Source of the DNA: Methylophilus aquaticus
Lineage (GTDB): Bacteria > Pseudomonadota > Gammaproteobacteria > Burkholderiales > Methylophilaceae
Length of the DNA: 64,000 nt
Direction of reading: 5' to 3'
Assembly: GCF_030769565.1 (NCBI RefSeq)
Contig: NZ_JAVCAP010000014.1
Span: 241,554 to 305,553, forward strand
Below the pieces are notes generated by a model. That model was not told the DNA's origin. It saw only the letters and a list, made by a program, of their open reading frames with translations, and did not search any database. A program made the position numbers and the translations under genes. Positions 52,716 through 61,512 of this stretch are shown piece after piece (position 1 is the stretch's first letter; each line of letters begins with the position of its first letter).

Positions 52716-54122
52716 TTAGAATGCGCTATCTTGCCCCACGATTGTTAACCAAATTGTTTTTGCCACAATTAACATATCTAGCCTTGGGCTCCAGTTGCGC
52801 AAGTATTCCAGATCGTAATGAACTCTCTGTTCCATTTTCTCGAGAGTATCGGTTTCACCACGAAAGCCGTTTACTTGCGCCCAACCTGTAATACCCGGTT
52901 TGACTTTGTGTCTGATCATATAGCCTTTAATCAGTTTACGGTATTGCTCGTTGTGGGCTACTGCATGCGGGCGTGGGCCTACGACACTCATCCGCCCTTG
53001 TAATACATTAATAAACTGCGGTAATTCATCGAGTGATGTTTTACGCAGAAAAGCACCTAAAGGCGTAATCCTCATATCGTTTTTAGTAGCTTGCGTCACT
53101 TTTCCGTCATCTTCGCACACTGTCATAGAGCGAAATTTGTACACAAGTATTTCTTGGCCATCCAAGCCATAGCGTCTCTGTTTGAATATTATTGGCCCAG
53201 GAGAGGTTACCTTTACTAACATCGCAATAATGAGTAAAACTGGAGAAATCAGTATCAGTATCACAAACGAAAATAATAAGTCAGCAGTCCGCTTGATAAA
53301 CCCATCCGTTCCAGTAAATGGCGTTTCGCAAACCGAGACTACGGGGATACCATTAACACTGGAAACTCGACCTTGAATCAAGTCTGTGACAAAAATATCG
53401 GGAACAAAGTAAATTGAAGCTGTGGTGTCTTTTAAGTCGTCAAGCAGTTTTAGTATACGCGGGTGACTTGACATTGGTAACGCAATATACATTTTATGTA
53501 CAAGTTCAGTTTTCAGATAATCGCTGAGTTGAGTTAATGTGCCGAGCAATGGATACTCTTGATTTACAGGCAAACGATCAGATGCGCGATCATCAAAAAA
53601 ACCTAATATATTAATACGTTGATAGGTGTCGCTATCAAGGTTTTTGGCGAGTAATAACGCTTGTTCATTCAAGCCAATAATCACTGTATTCTGCGGTGGA
53701 CCTTGCCATTCAATCAGTTTTGGACTGACTAATTTTAGTATCTGTAGCGCAATAATTTGTGCAACAGGTGTAGCAATCAACCAGATTAAAATCAATTCTT
53801 CACTATACAGCGTAATGTATCTGGTAATGTAGGCAAATGCCAATACTAGACTTGCCAGGAGTAACCATTCAACAATTACATCTCGGCATATTTTAAAAAA
53901 CCCTTTGCGGATTTTTGCGCCACTAGGAAAAGTAATCGAAAACAATATAATCGATGTTACAAAAATTGACATCGGGATGCGGTTTTCAGCGTTAATGAAA
54001 ACACCCCATAAAACAAATACCATCACTAAAGGTTCAAGTAGCGATTCTAGTAAATAGAGAGGACTGCTTACACCAGACTTAAAGCCTGATAGTGTTCTGA
54101 TTGGGGGGCTACTTGTTGCCAT
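52716..54122 (-). CDS. Undecaprenyl-phosphate glucose phosphotransferase (WcaJ/EpsB type)
   Basis: This 468-residue polyisoprenyl-phosphate hexose-1-phosphate transferase has four N-terminal membrane helices and a CoA-binding-like middle domain (V-I-I-G-L-N-E-Q-A). The C-terminal catalytic domain has K-R-T-A-D-L-L-F-S-F, Y-K-F-R-S-M, S-L-D-E-L-P-Q-F-I-N-V and V-G-P-R-P-H-A, and ends I-T-G-W-A-Q-V-N-G-F-R-G. It starts repeat-unit synthesis by placing a sugar phosphate on undecaprenyl phosphate. It is the only priming enzyme in the window and is divergent from epsL, as expected for EpsB. Confidence 0.94.
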   Translation of the reverse strand: MATSSPPIRTLSGFKSGVSSPLYLLESLLEPLVMVFVLWGVFINAENRIPMSIFVTSIILFSITFPSGAKIRKGFFKICRDVIVEWLLLASLVLAFAYITRYITLYSEELILIWLIATPVAQIIALQILKLVSPKLIEWQGPPQNTVIIGLNEQALLLAKNLDSDTYQRINILGFFDDRASDRLPVNQEYPLLGTLTQLSDYLKTELVHKMYIALPMSSHPRILKLLDDLKDTTASIYFVPDIFVTDLIQGRVSSVNGIPVVSVCETPFTGTDGFIKRTADLLFSFVILILISPVLLIIAMLVKVTSPGPIIFKQRRYGLDGQEILVYKFRSMTVCEDDGKVTQATKNDMRITPLGAFLRKTSLDELPQFINVLQGRMSVVGPRPHAVAHNEQYRKLIKGYMIRHKVKPGITGWAQVNGFRGETDTLEKMEQRVHYDLEYLRNWSPRLDMLIVAKTIWLTIVGQDSAF

Positions 54123-54388
54123 AAAGTGTTTGATATTAATAATTCTTTAAAGTGTAACGTAATTAAATGTTGTTAAGCAATTTATTAACAGCAAATATAG
54201 CAATATTTAAAGTGTTGTCTAGTCTGTATTTATTGCATTACCTGTCAAAAAACTGTCATCTTAAAATTGCATGATGTTGAATTGTTTTATATCTCTAAGA
54301 CTATAAACAAAAAAAATCGCAATTTTATTTATTAAATTTATCGTTTTTTAATAGTAAATCATTAAAAACGATAAAAAATGGGCTCCGA
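54123..54388. promoter_or_regulatory. Divergent promoter region of wcaJ-type gene and epsL
   Basis: This 266-base, strongly AT-rich spacer contains an imperfect inverted repeat TTTATCGTTTTTTAAT / ATTAAAAACGATAAA (54337-54352 and 54361-54375; one extra T in the left arm) that ends 13 bases before epsL. The 8-mer TTGTTAAG (54170-54177) is shared with the dyad before the wza-like gene. Promoters for both directions must lie here; no clear -35/-10 pair was identified. Confidence 0.5.
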
Positions 54389-55603
54389 ATGTCTTATCAC
54401 TTTCAGCAAAATTTTCAGAAGCCATCCTTCACACATATTTTCTTGTACTGTGTCTGCCCGCTATTTTTTTTCTGTAAGTTAACCTATGCTGACGAGTTCG
54501 ATTCTTTGCAATATTCGGCATCAGCGAATCATGCTTGGGATAGTAATCTCTTTCGTTCAAGCAATAATGAAACTTCTGACCAGATTACAACTTATAAAGC
54601 AGGAGTGCGTTTTGATAAAAAATATTCTTTGCAACATTTTGTGATTGATGTGAATTATGTTGACTATAAATATCAAAAAAGTGACTTTCTGAATTTTGAT
54701 GCAATTAACTACAGTGCCGCATGGCAATGGGCGCTATCTCCTGCATTAACCGGAACAATTTCAACCAGAAAAAACAAATCGCTACTTGGCTTTGCTGACT
54801 TCAGGACTTTGATTCAGAACATTCGCACTGATGAGTACAATATATTCCGTGCAGAATATTCACCTTATAAAGTCTGGAGTTTGATTGTTGGTTTTACCGA
54901 TACCAGCCTCAAAAACAGCCAAACATTTAATGCACAAAATGATTACGATGCCACGGCTTTTGATTATGGTGTCCGTTATAACTTTGTATCTGGAACATCT
55001 TTCACCATGCTTGGACACAAGCGTAATGGAAACTTCAAGCGTAGTCTCAATGCATCAAATATTGCCTTGTCATTTGATAATGGATTTAACGAAGACGAGT
55101 TTGAAGTGGATGTTTTGTTCAAAGCATCTGCCAAAAGTAATTTAAGCAGCAAGCTGGCTTATCTTTCTCGTGAGTACGACAATTTTTCTGTGCGTGATTA
55201 CGATGCTTGGTTGGGAAACCTGAAATACGACTTGCTGCTTACTGGTAAGTTAAAAACCAGCATGGATTTATCCCGGGCAGTAGGGACTTTTGAAACCCAA
55301 TACAGCACATATAGTATTACTGATGCAGTCAATATTGGAGCGACATACTTTTATTCAGATAAAGTCATCTTAGGTTTGAATGCTCGACTTTCACAAAGAG
55401 ACTTTGATGGCAGGGTTAATCCTGCTTTTCCCAATAGAGTAGATCATGAGCAAAGTATTAATGGGGCGTTAACATGGCAGCCGTTAAGAAATATTGGCTT
55501 GACACTCAGCAGCATCAAATCCAGTCGTAATGCAAACTCCGGTTACGATGCATTTGACTTTGACGATGTGACGACTAGTGTGACTGTAGACTTAAAAATC
55601 TGA
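54389..55603 (+). CDS. epsL: Exosortase-B-associated outer-membrane protein EpsL
   Basis: The product is 404 residues. A signal peptide ends near L-T-Y-A-D, then comes the family start LQYSASANHAWDSNLFR, followed by alternating amphipathic strands to the last residue (SVTVDLKI), as in a beta-barrel. EpsL (TIGR03014) is the presumed outer-membrane polysaccharide channel of XrtB-type eps operons. It is first in the operon epsL-D-E-F-G-xrtB-epsI and corresponds to the barrel protein at 24931 in the XrtD cluster. Confidence 0.9.
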   Translation: MSYHFQQNFQKPSFTHIFLYCVCPLFFFCKLTYADEFDSLQYSASANHAWDSNLFRSSNNETSDQITTYKAGVRFDKKYSLQHFVIDVNYVDYKYQKSDFLNFDAINYSAAWQWALSPALTGTISTRKNKSLLGFADFRTLIQNIRTDEYNIFRAEYSPYKVWSLIVGFTDTSLKNSQTFNAQNDYDATAFDYGVRYNFVSGTSFTMLGHKRNGNFKRSLNASNIALSFDNGFNEDEFEVDVLFKASAKSNLSSKLAYLSREYDNFSVRDYDAWLGNLKYDLLLTGKLKTSMDLSRAVGTFETQYSTYSITDAVNIGATYFYSDKVILGLNARLSQRDFDGRVNPAFPNRVDHEQSINGALTWQPLRNIGLTLSSIKSSRNANSGYDAFDFDDVTTSVTVDLKI

Positions 55604-55638
55604 CAGTTTTTGATTTTGATGACGTTTTGAATTAACAG

Positions 55639-56565
55639 ATGAAAGTTTTAATGAATAAATTCTTGTTTTATATTTTCCTAATGTTGGTTTTGGCTGGATG
55701 CCAAAACAAAGAAGCTAAAGAAACTGGCTCACAGGTACTTGCTAAAGTGAACGGTGATGAAATTACGATACATTTGCTGAATACTGAGCTTAAGCGTGTT
55801 CAGGGACCACAGTCGGGCGCGCAGGATATACAAAAAAAAATGCTTGGCAGTGTGATTGATCGTCAACTGCTTGTGCAAGAAGCAATCAAACTGAATTTAG
55901 ATAGAACCCCGGAAGTGGTTCAACTGCTGGATATCGCGAGAGCACAGATTTACGCACAAGCCTATTTGTCGAGAAAGTCTTCAACACTGGCATCTGCTAC
56001 CAAGCAGGAAATTCAACAATTTATGGCGGAGCACCCTGCGATTTTCAGTGATCGCAAGTTATTTACGACCAGTGATGTCATTTTTTTAAATGATACAGAA
56101 AAAGTTAATTATAACGAGTTGCAAACACTGTTCACGAACAATGGTGAGTTAAAAAAATGGCTAAACAATCATCAAATTAAGTTTGAAACAGTTGAAGAGC
56201 ATTTGCCAACTGAGGCACTTCCTGCAAAAGCATTGCCTCTTGCCAGCAATATCAAGCAGGGGGATCTATTGTTCATGCATGACGAGAACAGAATTGTAGC
56301 CCGAGAAGTGACAAATGTGACGGTGTTTCCACTGGCTCCTGAACAAGCCACGGCAATGGCTAGCAAAGCAATTAACGCGCGTAAACAACAGCAGTTAATA
56401 ATGGATGAGATTTTGCGTCTTAAAAAGCTGGCGAAAATTGAAATACTTAACGACTCACTCGCTCCTGATGATGCACTATCCATATCAACGGATGCTGGAT
56501 CTTCACTCTTAAACGAATCCGAAAAATCATCGACTGTAATTGAGCATGGATTAAAAGGACTTTAA
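55639..56565 (+). CDS. epsD: EpsD-type peptidyl-prolyl isomerase family lipoprotein (copy 2)
   Basis: The product is 308 residues. The lipobox L-A-G-C (Cys about 21) leads to a chaperone region with L-A-K-V-N-G-D-E-I-T, V-I-D-R-Q-L-L-V-Q-E and an Ala/Gln-rich helix, then a parvulin-like region (~140-235, with H-P-A-I-F and R-K-L-F), and a long Ser-rich tail. This is the canonical EpsD position between epsL and epsE. It likely assists the barrel proteins or the sorted proteins in the periplasm. Confidence 0.87.
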   Translation: MKVLMNKFLFYIFLMLVLAGCQNKEAKETGSQVLAKVNGDEITIHLLNTELKRVQGPQSGAQDIQKKMLGSVIDRQLLVQEAIKLNLDRTPEVVQLLDIARAQIYAQAYLSRKSSTLASATKQEIQQFMAEHPAIFSDRKLFTTSDVIFLNDTEKVNYNELQTLFTNNGELKKWLNNHQIKFETVEEHLPTEALPAKALPLASNIKQGDLLFMHDENRIVAREVTNVTVFPLAPEQATAMASKAINARKQQQLIMDEILRLKKLAKIEILNDSLAPDDALSISTDAGSSLLNESEKSSTVIEHGLKGL

Positions 56566-56623
56566 ATAGTCCTGCATGGTAAAAACCATTGAAAAGAGTA
56601 CATTTTAAATTGAGAGTACACCT

Positions 56624-57646
56624 ATGATATTTTTTAAACGTTTTCTTTTGCTGTTTTTTGTATTGTTGCCAGTTACAGCCTTTGCTGATTACACACTTGG
56701 GACTGGTGACTATGTGAAGGTCATTGTTTATGGTGATCCGGAGCTGACGCGTGAAGTCCGAGTAGCGGAAAACGGGATTCTCAGTTTTCCATTGATAGGC
56801 GAGGTGCAAGTCAATGGTTTGACCTCGGTGCAAACCGAAAGAAGGATTGCGGAAGAGCTTAAACGCGGCGGGTTTATAGCTAGTCCGCAGGTTTCAGTGG
56901 TCGTGCTTCAGTTTCTAAGCAAAACTGTGTCGATACTCGGTGGCGTCATGAAACCGGGCCGTTACCCTGTTACGCGAGCTTCAGACATTAAAGATATGAT
57001 TGCAGAGGCAGGTGGTTTTACGCCTGATGCCTCGGAAATTGTGACCGTAGTGACTGGTGATAAACGCACAGAATATGATTTGCGTGAAATCATTCAACAG
57101 CAAGTAAAAAGTGATGACCTCGCGGTGACTGGTGGTGAAACCATTTATGTGGGTATGCGCGATGTTGCTGTTGTTGGGCAATTCCTGCGCCCTGGAAAAT
57201 ATGGTATTCAGGGAGGGACGCGCAAAATTGCAGACTTTCTTTCTTTAGCTGGTGGTGTGAATGAAAATGCAGCCGAAGAGGTGTATTACACCACTTCCGT
57301 ATCTGGGTCGCCAGTCACAGAAAAGCTGAATATTGATGAGCTTTTTAAAGGGGTTTCTTCTGAAAAAAATAAAATGGTTTACCCAGGTGATGTGTTGTAT
57401 GTGCCGAAAGCTCCGCAACTCTATATTTATGGAGAAGTGCAGCGTCCGGGTATGTATAAAATTGATAAAAATATGACTGTGATGCAGGCAATAGCCAAAG
57501 CGAGTGGCTTAACTGTGCGCGGCACACAACGTAGCGTAAAACTGTATAGAAAAAATGCGCAGGGAGAAGTTGAAAAACAATCTCCTAATCTGACCACAGA
57601 TGTGCGCGATGAGGATGTATTGTTTATTGAGGAAAGCTTGCTCTGA
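56624..57646 (+). CDS. epsE: Polysaccharide export protein EpsE (Wza family)
   Basis: The product is 340 residues. The signal peptide ends at T-A-F-A, followed directly by the Poly_export domain YTLGTGDYVKVIVYGD and R-V-A-E-N-G-I-L-S-F-P-L-I-G. Three SLBB units follow (S-I-L-G-G-V-M-K-P-G-R-Y-P-V; V-V-G-Q-F-L-R-P-G-K-Y; I-Y-G-E-V-Q-R-P-G-M-Y). It lacks a lipobox. It is the periplasmic/outer-membrane conduit for the methanolan-like polymer and is longer than its XrtD-cluster counterpart at 24322. Confidence 0.93.
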   Translation: MIFFKRFLLLFFVLLPVTAFADYTLGTGDYVKVIVYGDPELTREVRVAENGILSFPLIGEVQVNGLTSVQTERRIAEELKRGGFIASPQVSVVVLQFLSKTVSILGGVMKPGRYPVTRASDIKDMIAEAGGFTPDASEIVTVVTGDKRTEYDLREIIQQQVKSDDLAVTGGETIYVGMRDVAVVGQFLRPGKYGIQGGTRKIADFLSLAGGVNENAAEEVYYTTSVSGSPVTEKLNIDELFKGVSSEKNKMVYPGDVLYVPKAPQLYIYGEVQRPGMYKIDKNMTVMQAIAKASGLTVRGTQRSVKLYRKNAQGEVEKQSPNLTTDVRDEDVLFIEESLL

Positions 57647-57683
57647 CCGCGTGTAAGCAATCATCTAATCTAGGATCATTACA

Positions 57684-59084
57684 ATGAATTTTTCGCAATT
57701 CCTGCTGATTATCAAAGCCAGATATAAAATAATCTTATGGACATTTTTTCTGGTGGTGGGCGTCACGCTGGCCCTTAGTCTTATTTTACCAAAATCGTAT
57801 ACAGCCACGACTTCACTGATTGTCAATTATAAAGGGGTAGACCCTGTCACTGGCATGGCAATGCCTGCACAACTCATGCCGGGCTATATGGCAACCCAAG
57901 TGGATATTATCAGTAGTCATGCTGTAGCGGTCAAAGTGGTGAAAAACCTTGGATTGACTAATAGTCCTGTCATTCAGCAACAATATCGGGATGAGTCGAA
58001 TGACCTGGTCAAGATAGATGACTGGCTGGCTGATCTCTTAATTAAAAAATTGGACGTCAAACCTTCACGTGAAAGCAGTATGCTGGATATCAGCTACTCC
58101 GGTGCTGACCCGCAATTCTCAGCTACCATTGCCAATGCCTTTGCTGAAGCCTACATGGAGGCCAGTTTGTATTTAAAAGTGGAGCCATCACGCAAGGCGG
58201 CGCAATATTTACTTTCTCAGGCCAAAGAATATCGAGAAAAACTCGAGACTGCACAAGTCAAGCTATCTCAATATCAGCAAGAAACCGGATTGACCAGTGT
58301 GATGGAAAATCTGGATGTTGAAAATGCCAAGCTGAACCAACTGGCCAATCAACTAATTATGGTGCAGGCGCAGGCTCTGGACTCCAGTGCCAGACAACGC
58401 AATGCAAATTCAGCCGGTGATGCATCACCCGATATTGCCTCGAATCCGGTCATACAAAATCTTAAAGTAGCAATTACTCAGGCATCATCCAAGCTCGCAG
58501 AGCTCGGTAATCGATTTGGTCGCAATCATCCACAATACCAGTCAGCGCAAGCAGAGCTGGACAAATTAAAAACGCAACTCACTATAGAGGTTACCCGTAT
58601 TGGCAGCAGTGTTGGAGGCAGCGCACGTATTTACCAACAAAACGAGGGCATGCTGAAGGCAGCCCTTGCCGCCCAAAAACAAAAAGTACTGGAACTAAAT
58701 CGCACAAGAGATCAGATGTCCGTGTTGCAACGAGATGTTGAAACTGCACAAGCTGCGTATAACTCTGTTTCACAACGTTTGAATCAAACCAGTATTGAAG
58801 GCAAGGCGAACGAAAGCGATATCTCGATCTTGAATCAGGCAATTCCGCCTTCCAAGCACTCCAGCCCCAAACTACTGCTGAATGTCATCCTGGCAATATT
58901 TTTAGGTGGCTTGCTTGGCATAAGCTTTGCCCTCTTGGCTGAAATGCAGAATCGTAAAGTGCGCAGTATGGAAGATATTTTTGAAATGGTGGAAATACCG
59001 GTATTGACTGTGATTGGCCAGCACGCTTCACTGAAAAAAATCAAAAATATGCCATTGCTGCAGTTCACATCAAAAGAGAGTTAA
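57684..59084 (+). CDS. epsF: Chain length determinant protein EpsF
   Basis: The product is 466 residues. Membrane helices lie at about 15-35 and 397-418 (LLNVILAIFLGGLLGISFALL), with a long coiled-coil periplasmic region between (rich in Gln and Ala; L-A-E-L-G-N-R-F-G-R-N-H-P-Q-Y is the family motif). It controls polymer length together with EpsG, whose start follows the stop after one base. Confidence 0.93.
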   Translation: MNFSQFLLIIKARYKIILWTFFLVVGVTLALSLILPKSYTATTSLIVNYKGVDPVTGMAMPAQLMPGYMATQVDIISSHAVAVKVVKNLGLTNSPVIQQQYRDESNDLVKIDDWLADLLIKKLDVKPSRESSMLDISYSGADPQFSATIANAFAEAYMEASLYLKVEPSRKAAQYLLSQAKEYREKLETAQVKLSQYQQETGLTSVMENLDVENAKLNQLANQLIMVQAQALDSSARQRNANSAGDASPDIASNPVIQNLKVAITQASSKLAELGNRFGRNHPQYQSAQAELDKLKTQLTIEVTRIGSSVGGSARIYQQNEGMLKAALAAQKQKVLELNRTRDQMSVLQRDVETAQAAYNSVSQRLNQTSIEGKANESDISILNQAIPPSKHSSPKLLLNVILAIFLGGLLGISFALLAEMQNRKVRSMEDIFEMVEIPVLTVIGQHASLKKIKNMPLLQFTSKES

Positions 59085-59085
59085 T

Positions 59086-59952
59086 ATGATCCAGTCTGTT
59101 ATTGATTCACGGTCCGACAAACCCTTTTCCAGCTTGGGGATGTTTTTGCTCGAAATGGGAAAAATTACCCCTGAGGACACTGAAAGAATTCTGCGCAAAC
59201 AAAAAGAAGACGGTCTTAAATTTGGAGATGCAGCCAAGGCGTTGGGGCTTATCACGGATATGGATTTGCAACAGGCGTTGTCGCGTCAGTTCGAGTACAC
59301 CTTCTTACCCGCAGACAATCAGCAGTACAGTCGCACCCTGATAGCAGCCTACGAACCGTTCTCACCAGAAGTAGAAAGTTTCAGGGTTTTACGTAGCCAA
59401 TTGCTATTTCGATGGCTGAGTGAAGGCTTTAAATCTTTCTCGGTGTGTAGTGCCAATGCCGGAGAAGGCGCTTCTTATATTGCCTCCAACCTGGCAGTAG
59501 TGTTTTCACAATTGGGTAAAAAAACCTTGTTGATTGATGGCAACCTGCGCGAGCCCAGCCTGCAAAAAATATTTAATTTGACTCAGAATTTTGGTTTGTC
59601 AGATATTCTGATTGACAGAACACCGCGGACAGAACTGTTAAACATCATGCCTGACATCCCCAATCTGACAGTACTGGGTGCCGGCACACTTCCCCCAAAC
59701 CCGCAAGAGCTACTCAGCCGGGATATGTTTTTACAACTGATCAAATATGCTGCCAGTATTTTTGATGTCATTATTATTGATACCCCGGCAATCGTGGCTG
59801 GTTCGGATGCACAAATTATTTCCTCCGTTACCAAAGGTGCTGTTTTGGTTTCCAGACTTCATCACACCACTATTGAAGATATGCGTTCTCTGAAAATGCA
59901 AATTCAGGGGGCAGGTGCCAGTGTAATCGGGGCTGTTGCCAACAGCTTTTAA
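59086..59952 (+). CDS. epsG: EpsG, chain-length tyrosine-kinase family with degenerate P-loop
   Basis: The product is 288 residues. The N-terminal ~70 residues form an MshEN-like domain (L-G-M-F-L-L-E-M-G-K-I-T ... L-G-L-I-T-D-M-D-L-Q-Q-A-L). The kinase-like part has SANAGEGASY where Walker A should read G-K-S/T, so the lysine is replaced by Ala. Walker A' is LLIDGNLREP with the second Asp as Asn. Walker B (V-I-I-I-D-T-P-A) is kept. The C-terminus has no tyrosine cluster. It may be a regulatory ATP-independent partner of EpsF rather than an active kinase. Confidence 0.9.
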   Translation: MIQSVIDSRSDKPFSSLGMFLLEMGKITPEDTERILRKQKEDGLKFGDAAKALGLITDMDLQQALSRQFEYTFLPADNQQYSRTLIAAYEPFSPEVESFRVLRSQLLFRWLSEGFKSFSVCSANAGEGASYIASNLAVVFSQLGKKTLLIDGNLREPSLQKIFNLTQNFGLSDILIDRTPRTELLNIMPDIPNLTVLGAGTLPPNPQELLSRDMFLQLIKYAASIFDVIIIDTPAIVAGSDAQIISSVTKGAVLVSRLHHTTIEDMRSLKMQIQGAGASVIGAVANSF

Positions 59953-59958
59953 GGTGCA

Positions 59959-60819
59959 ATGGTGATTAACTTTAATGCCGTCAGGCCATACCTTATCAAC
60001 TGGTGGCCGCTACTGCTTGGTTTTGCTGCATTAGTGCTTCCAACATATGCCAATTTGTTTACCAATATCTGGAATGAGGCAGATCAGGCACATGGGCCAT
60101 TGGTATTAATGGTTGTACTGTATCTCTTTTATGACAAAAGGCAGGCATTCAGCCAACCCTCAAGCCCAGCCCCGCGCGTTGGCTGGGTGATTTTTGCATT
60201 GAGTTTACTGATCTACATACTGGGACGTTCGCAAGACATTCTGATGCTGGATATGGGGGCGCAAACCCTGTTAATCGTCGCCCTGATTTTACAGTTCAAA
60301 GGCTGGACAACGCTAAAGGCAGTCTGGTTTCCACTTTTCTTCATGGTGTTCATGATCCCCTTGCCAGGATTTTTTGTGGACGCAGTCACTATGCCGATGA
60401 AAATAGCTGTTTCACAAGTCGCCGAGCATGTCCTGTATTGGTTTGATTATCCGATTGCCAGAAACGGCGTCATTCTGCAAATCGGGCAATACCAGTTACT
60501 GGTCGCAGATGCGTGTGCCGGCATGCATACCTTAATCTCGCTGGAAGCGTTAGGACTGTTATATTTAAATTTGGTCAAACATGACTCCCTGGCAAGAAAC
60601 GTAACACTTGCGCTGTTTATCGTTCCCATTTCATTCACTGCCAACACGATCCGTGTCATTGCCATCACACTGGTGACCTATTACTTTGGCGATGCAGTAG
60701 GGCAGGGCTTTGTCCATGGTTTTGCCGGTATGGTGTTATTTCTTGTTGCATTGCTCTTGATCATATTTATTGACTCAACCATTCAACGTTTGGTCAAGCT
60801 GAACAATGCAAAAGGATAA
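59959..60819 (+). CDS. xrtB: Exosortase B (copy 2, canonical eps operon)
   Basis: This 286-residue protein has about eight membrane helices and the catalytic triad Cys186 (VADACAGM), Arg232 (NTIRV) and His253 (GFVHGF). The early A-H-G-P motif (44-47) is present, unlike copy 1. It processes PEP-CTERM proteins linked to this polymer. It starts six bases after the epsG stop with AAGG upstream, and epsI follows six bases later. Confidence 0.96.
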   Translation: MVINFNAVRPYLINWWPLLLGFAALVLPTYANLFTNIWNEADQAHGPLVLMVVLYLFYDKRQAFSQPSSPAPRVGWVIFALSLLIYILGRSQDILMLDMGAQTLLIVALILQFKGWTTLKAVWFPLFFMVFMIPLPGFFVDAVTMPMKIAVSQVAEHVLYWFDYPIARNGVILQIGQYQLLVADACAGMHTLISLEALGLLYLNLVKHDSLARNVTLALFIVPISFTANTIRVIAITLVTYYFGDAVGQGFVHGFAGMVLFLVALLLIIFIDSTIQRLVKLNNAKG

Positions 60820-60825
60820 GTCGTC

Positions 60826-61512
60826 ATGACACTAAAAAAATATATCTTGATGCTGCTAATGATCGTTGCGTCAATAATCGCTTTTTCATTAAGGCCAACA
60901 CACAAGCTTGCAGCAGAAAGACAACATTTTGTGCTTGAACAGATCATCCCCCAACAGTTTGGCGATTGGCAAATGGATGAAAAAAGCATGCAATCTATCG
61001 TCAACCCTCAACAGACCGTATTGATCAACAAACTTTATCATCAAACACTGACCAGAAACTATGCCAATAGCCAAGGTGAGCATGTCATGCTGGTCATCGC
61101 ATATGGTGAAGATCAAAGTGACAATACGCAATTACATTACCCTGAAGTCTGTTACCCTGCGCAAGGTTTTCAAATCGTTTCAAAAGTAAATAACGTGGTT
61201 AAAACCCCATTAGGAGATATCCGCGTTAAACAATTGGTGGCAACGCTTTCCAATAGAGTGGAACCCATCACTTACTGGACTACCATCGGCGATAAAGTGG
61301 TTGTTGGTGCTAAAGAAACTAAACTCGAGAAGCTTAAATACGGATTTAAAGGGGATGTGCCTGACGGAATTCTATTGCGCGTGTCAACCATCAATCAGAC
61401 TTCACAGAATGCTTACGCTTTGCAAAGCGAATTCATCAATGCATTATTGTCAGCAGTTAACCACAACTATACAAAACAAATATTTGGCTTAAGTGATGTT
61501 GTCCATAATTAA
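60826..61512 (+). CDS. epsI: Exosortase-associated protein EpsI, B type (copy 2)
   Basis: The product is 228 residues. An N-terminal membrane anchor (LMLLMIVASIIAF) precedes the periplasmic EpsI domain with I-P-Q-Q-F-G-D-W, the conserved Cys in PEVCYPAQGF, and Y-W-T-T-I-G-D-K-V-V. It overlaps the start of the polymerase gene by 17 bases, which shows coupling. Confidence 0.92.
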   Translation: MTLKKYILMLLMIVASIIAFSLRPTHKLAAERQHFVLEQIIPQQFGDWQMDEKSMQSIVNPQQTVLINKLYHQTLTRNYANSQGEHVMLVIAYGEDQSDNTQLHYPEVCYPAQGFQIVSKVNNVVKTPLGDIRVKQLVATLSNRVEPITYWTTIGDKVVVGAKETKLEKLKYGFKGDVPDGILLRVSTINQTSQNAYALQSEFINALLSAVNHNYTKQIFGLSDVVHN

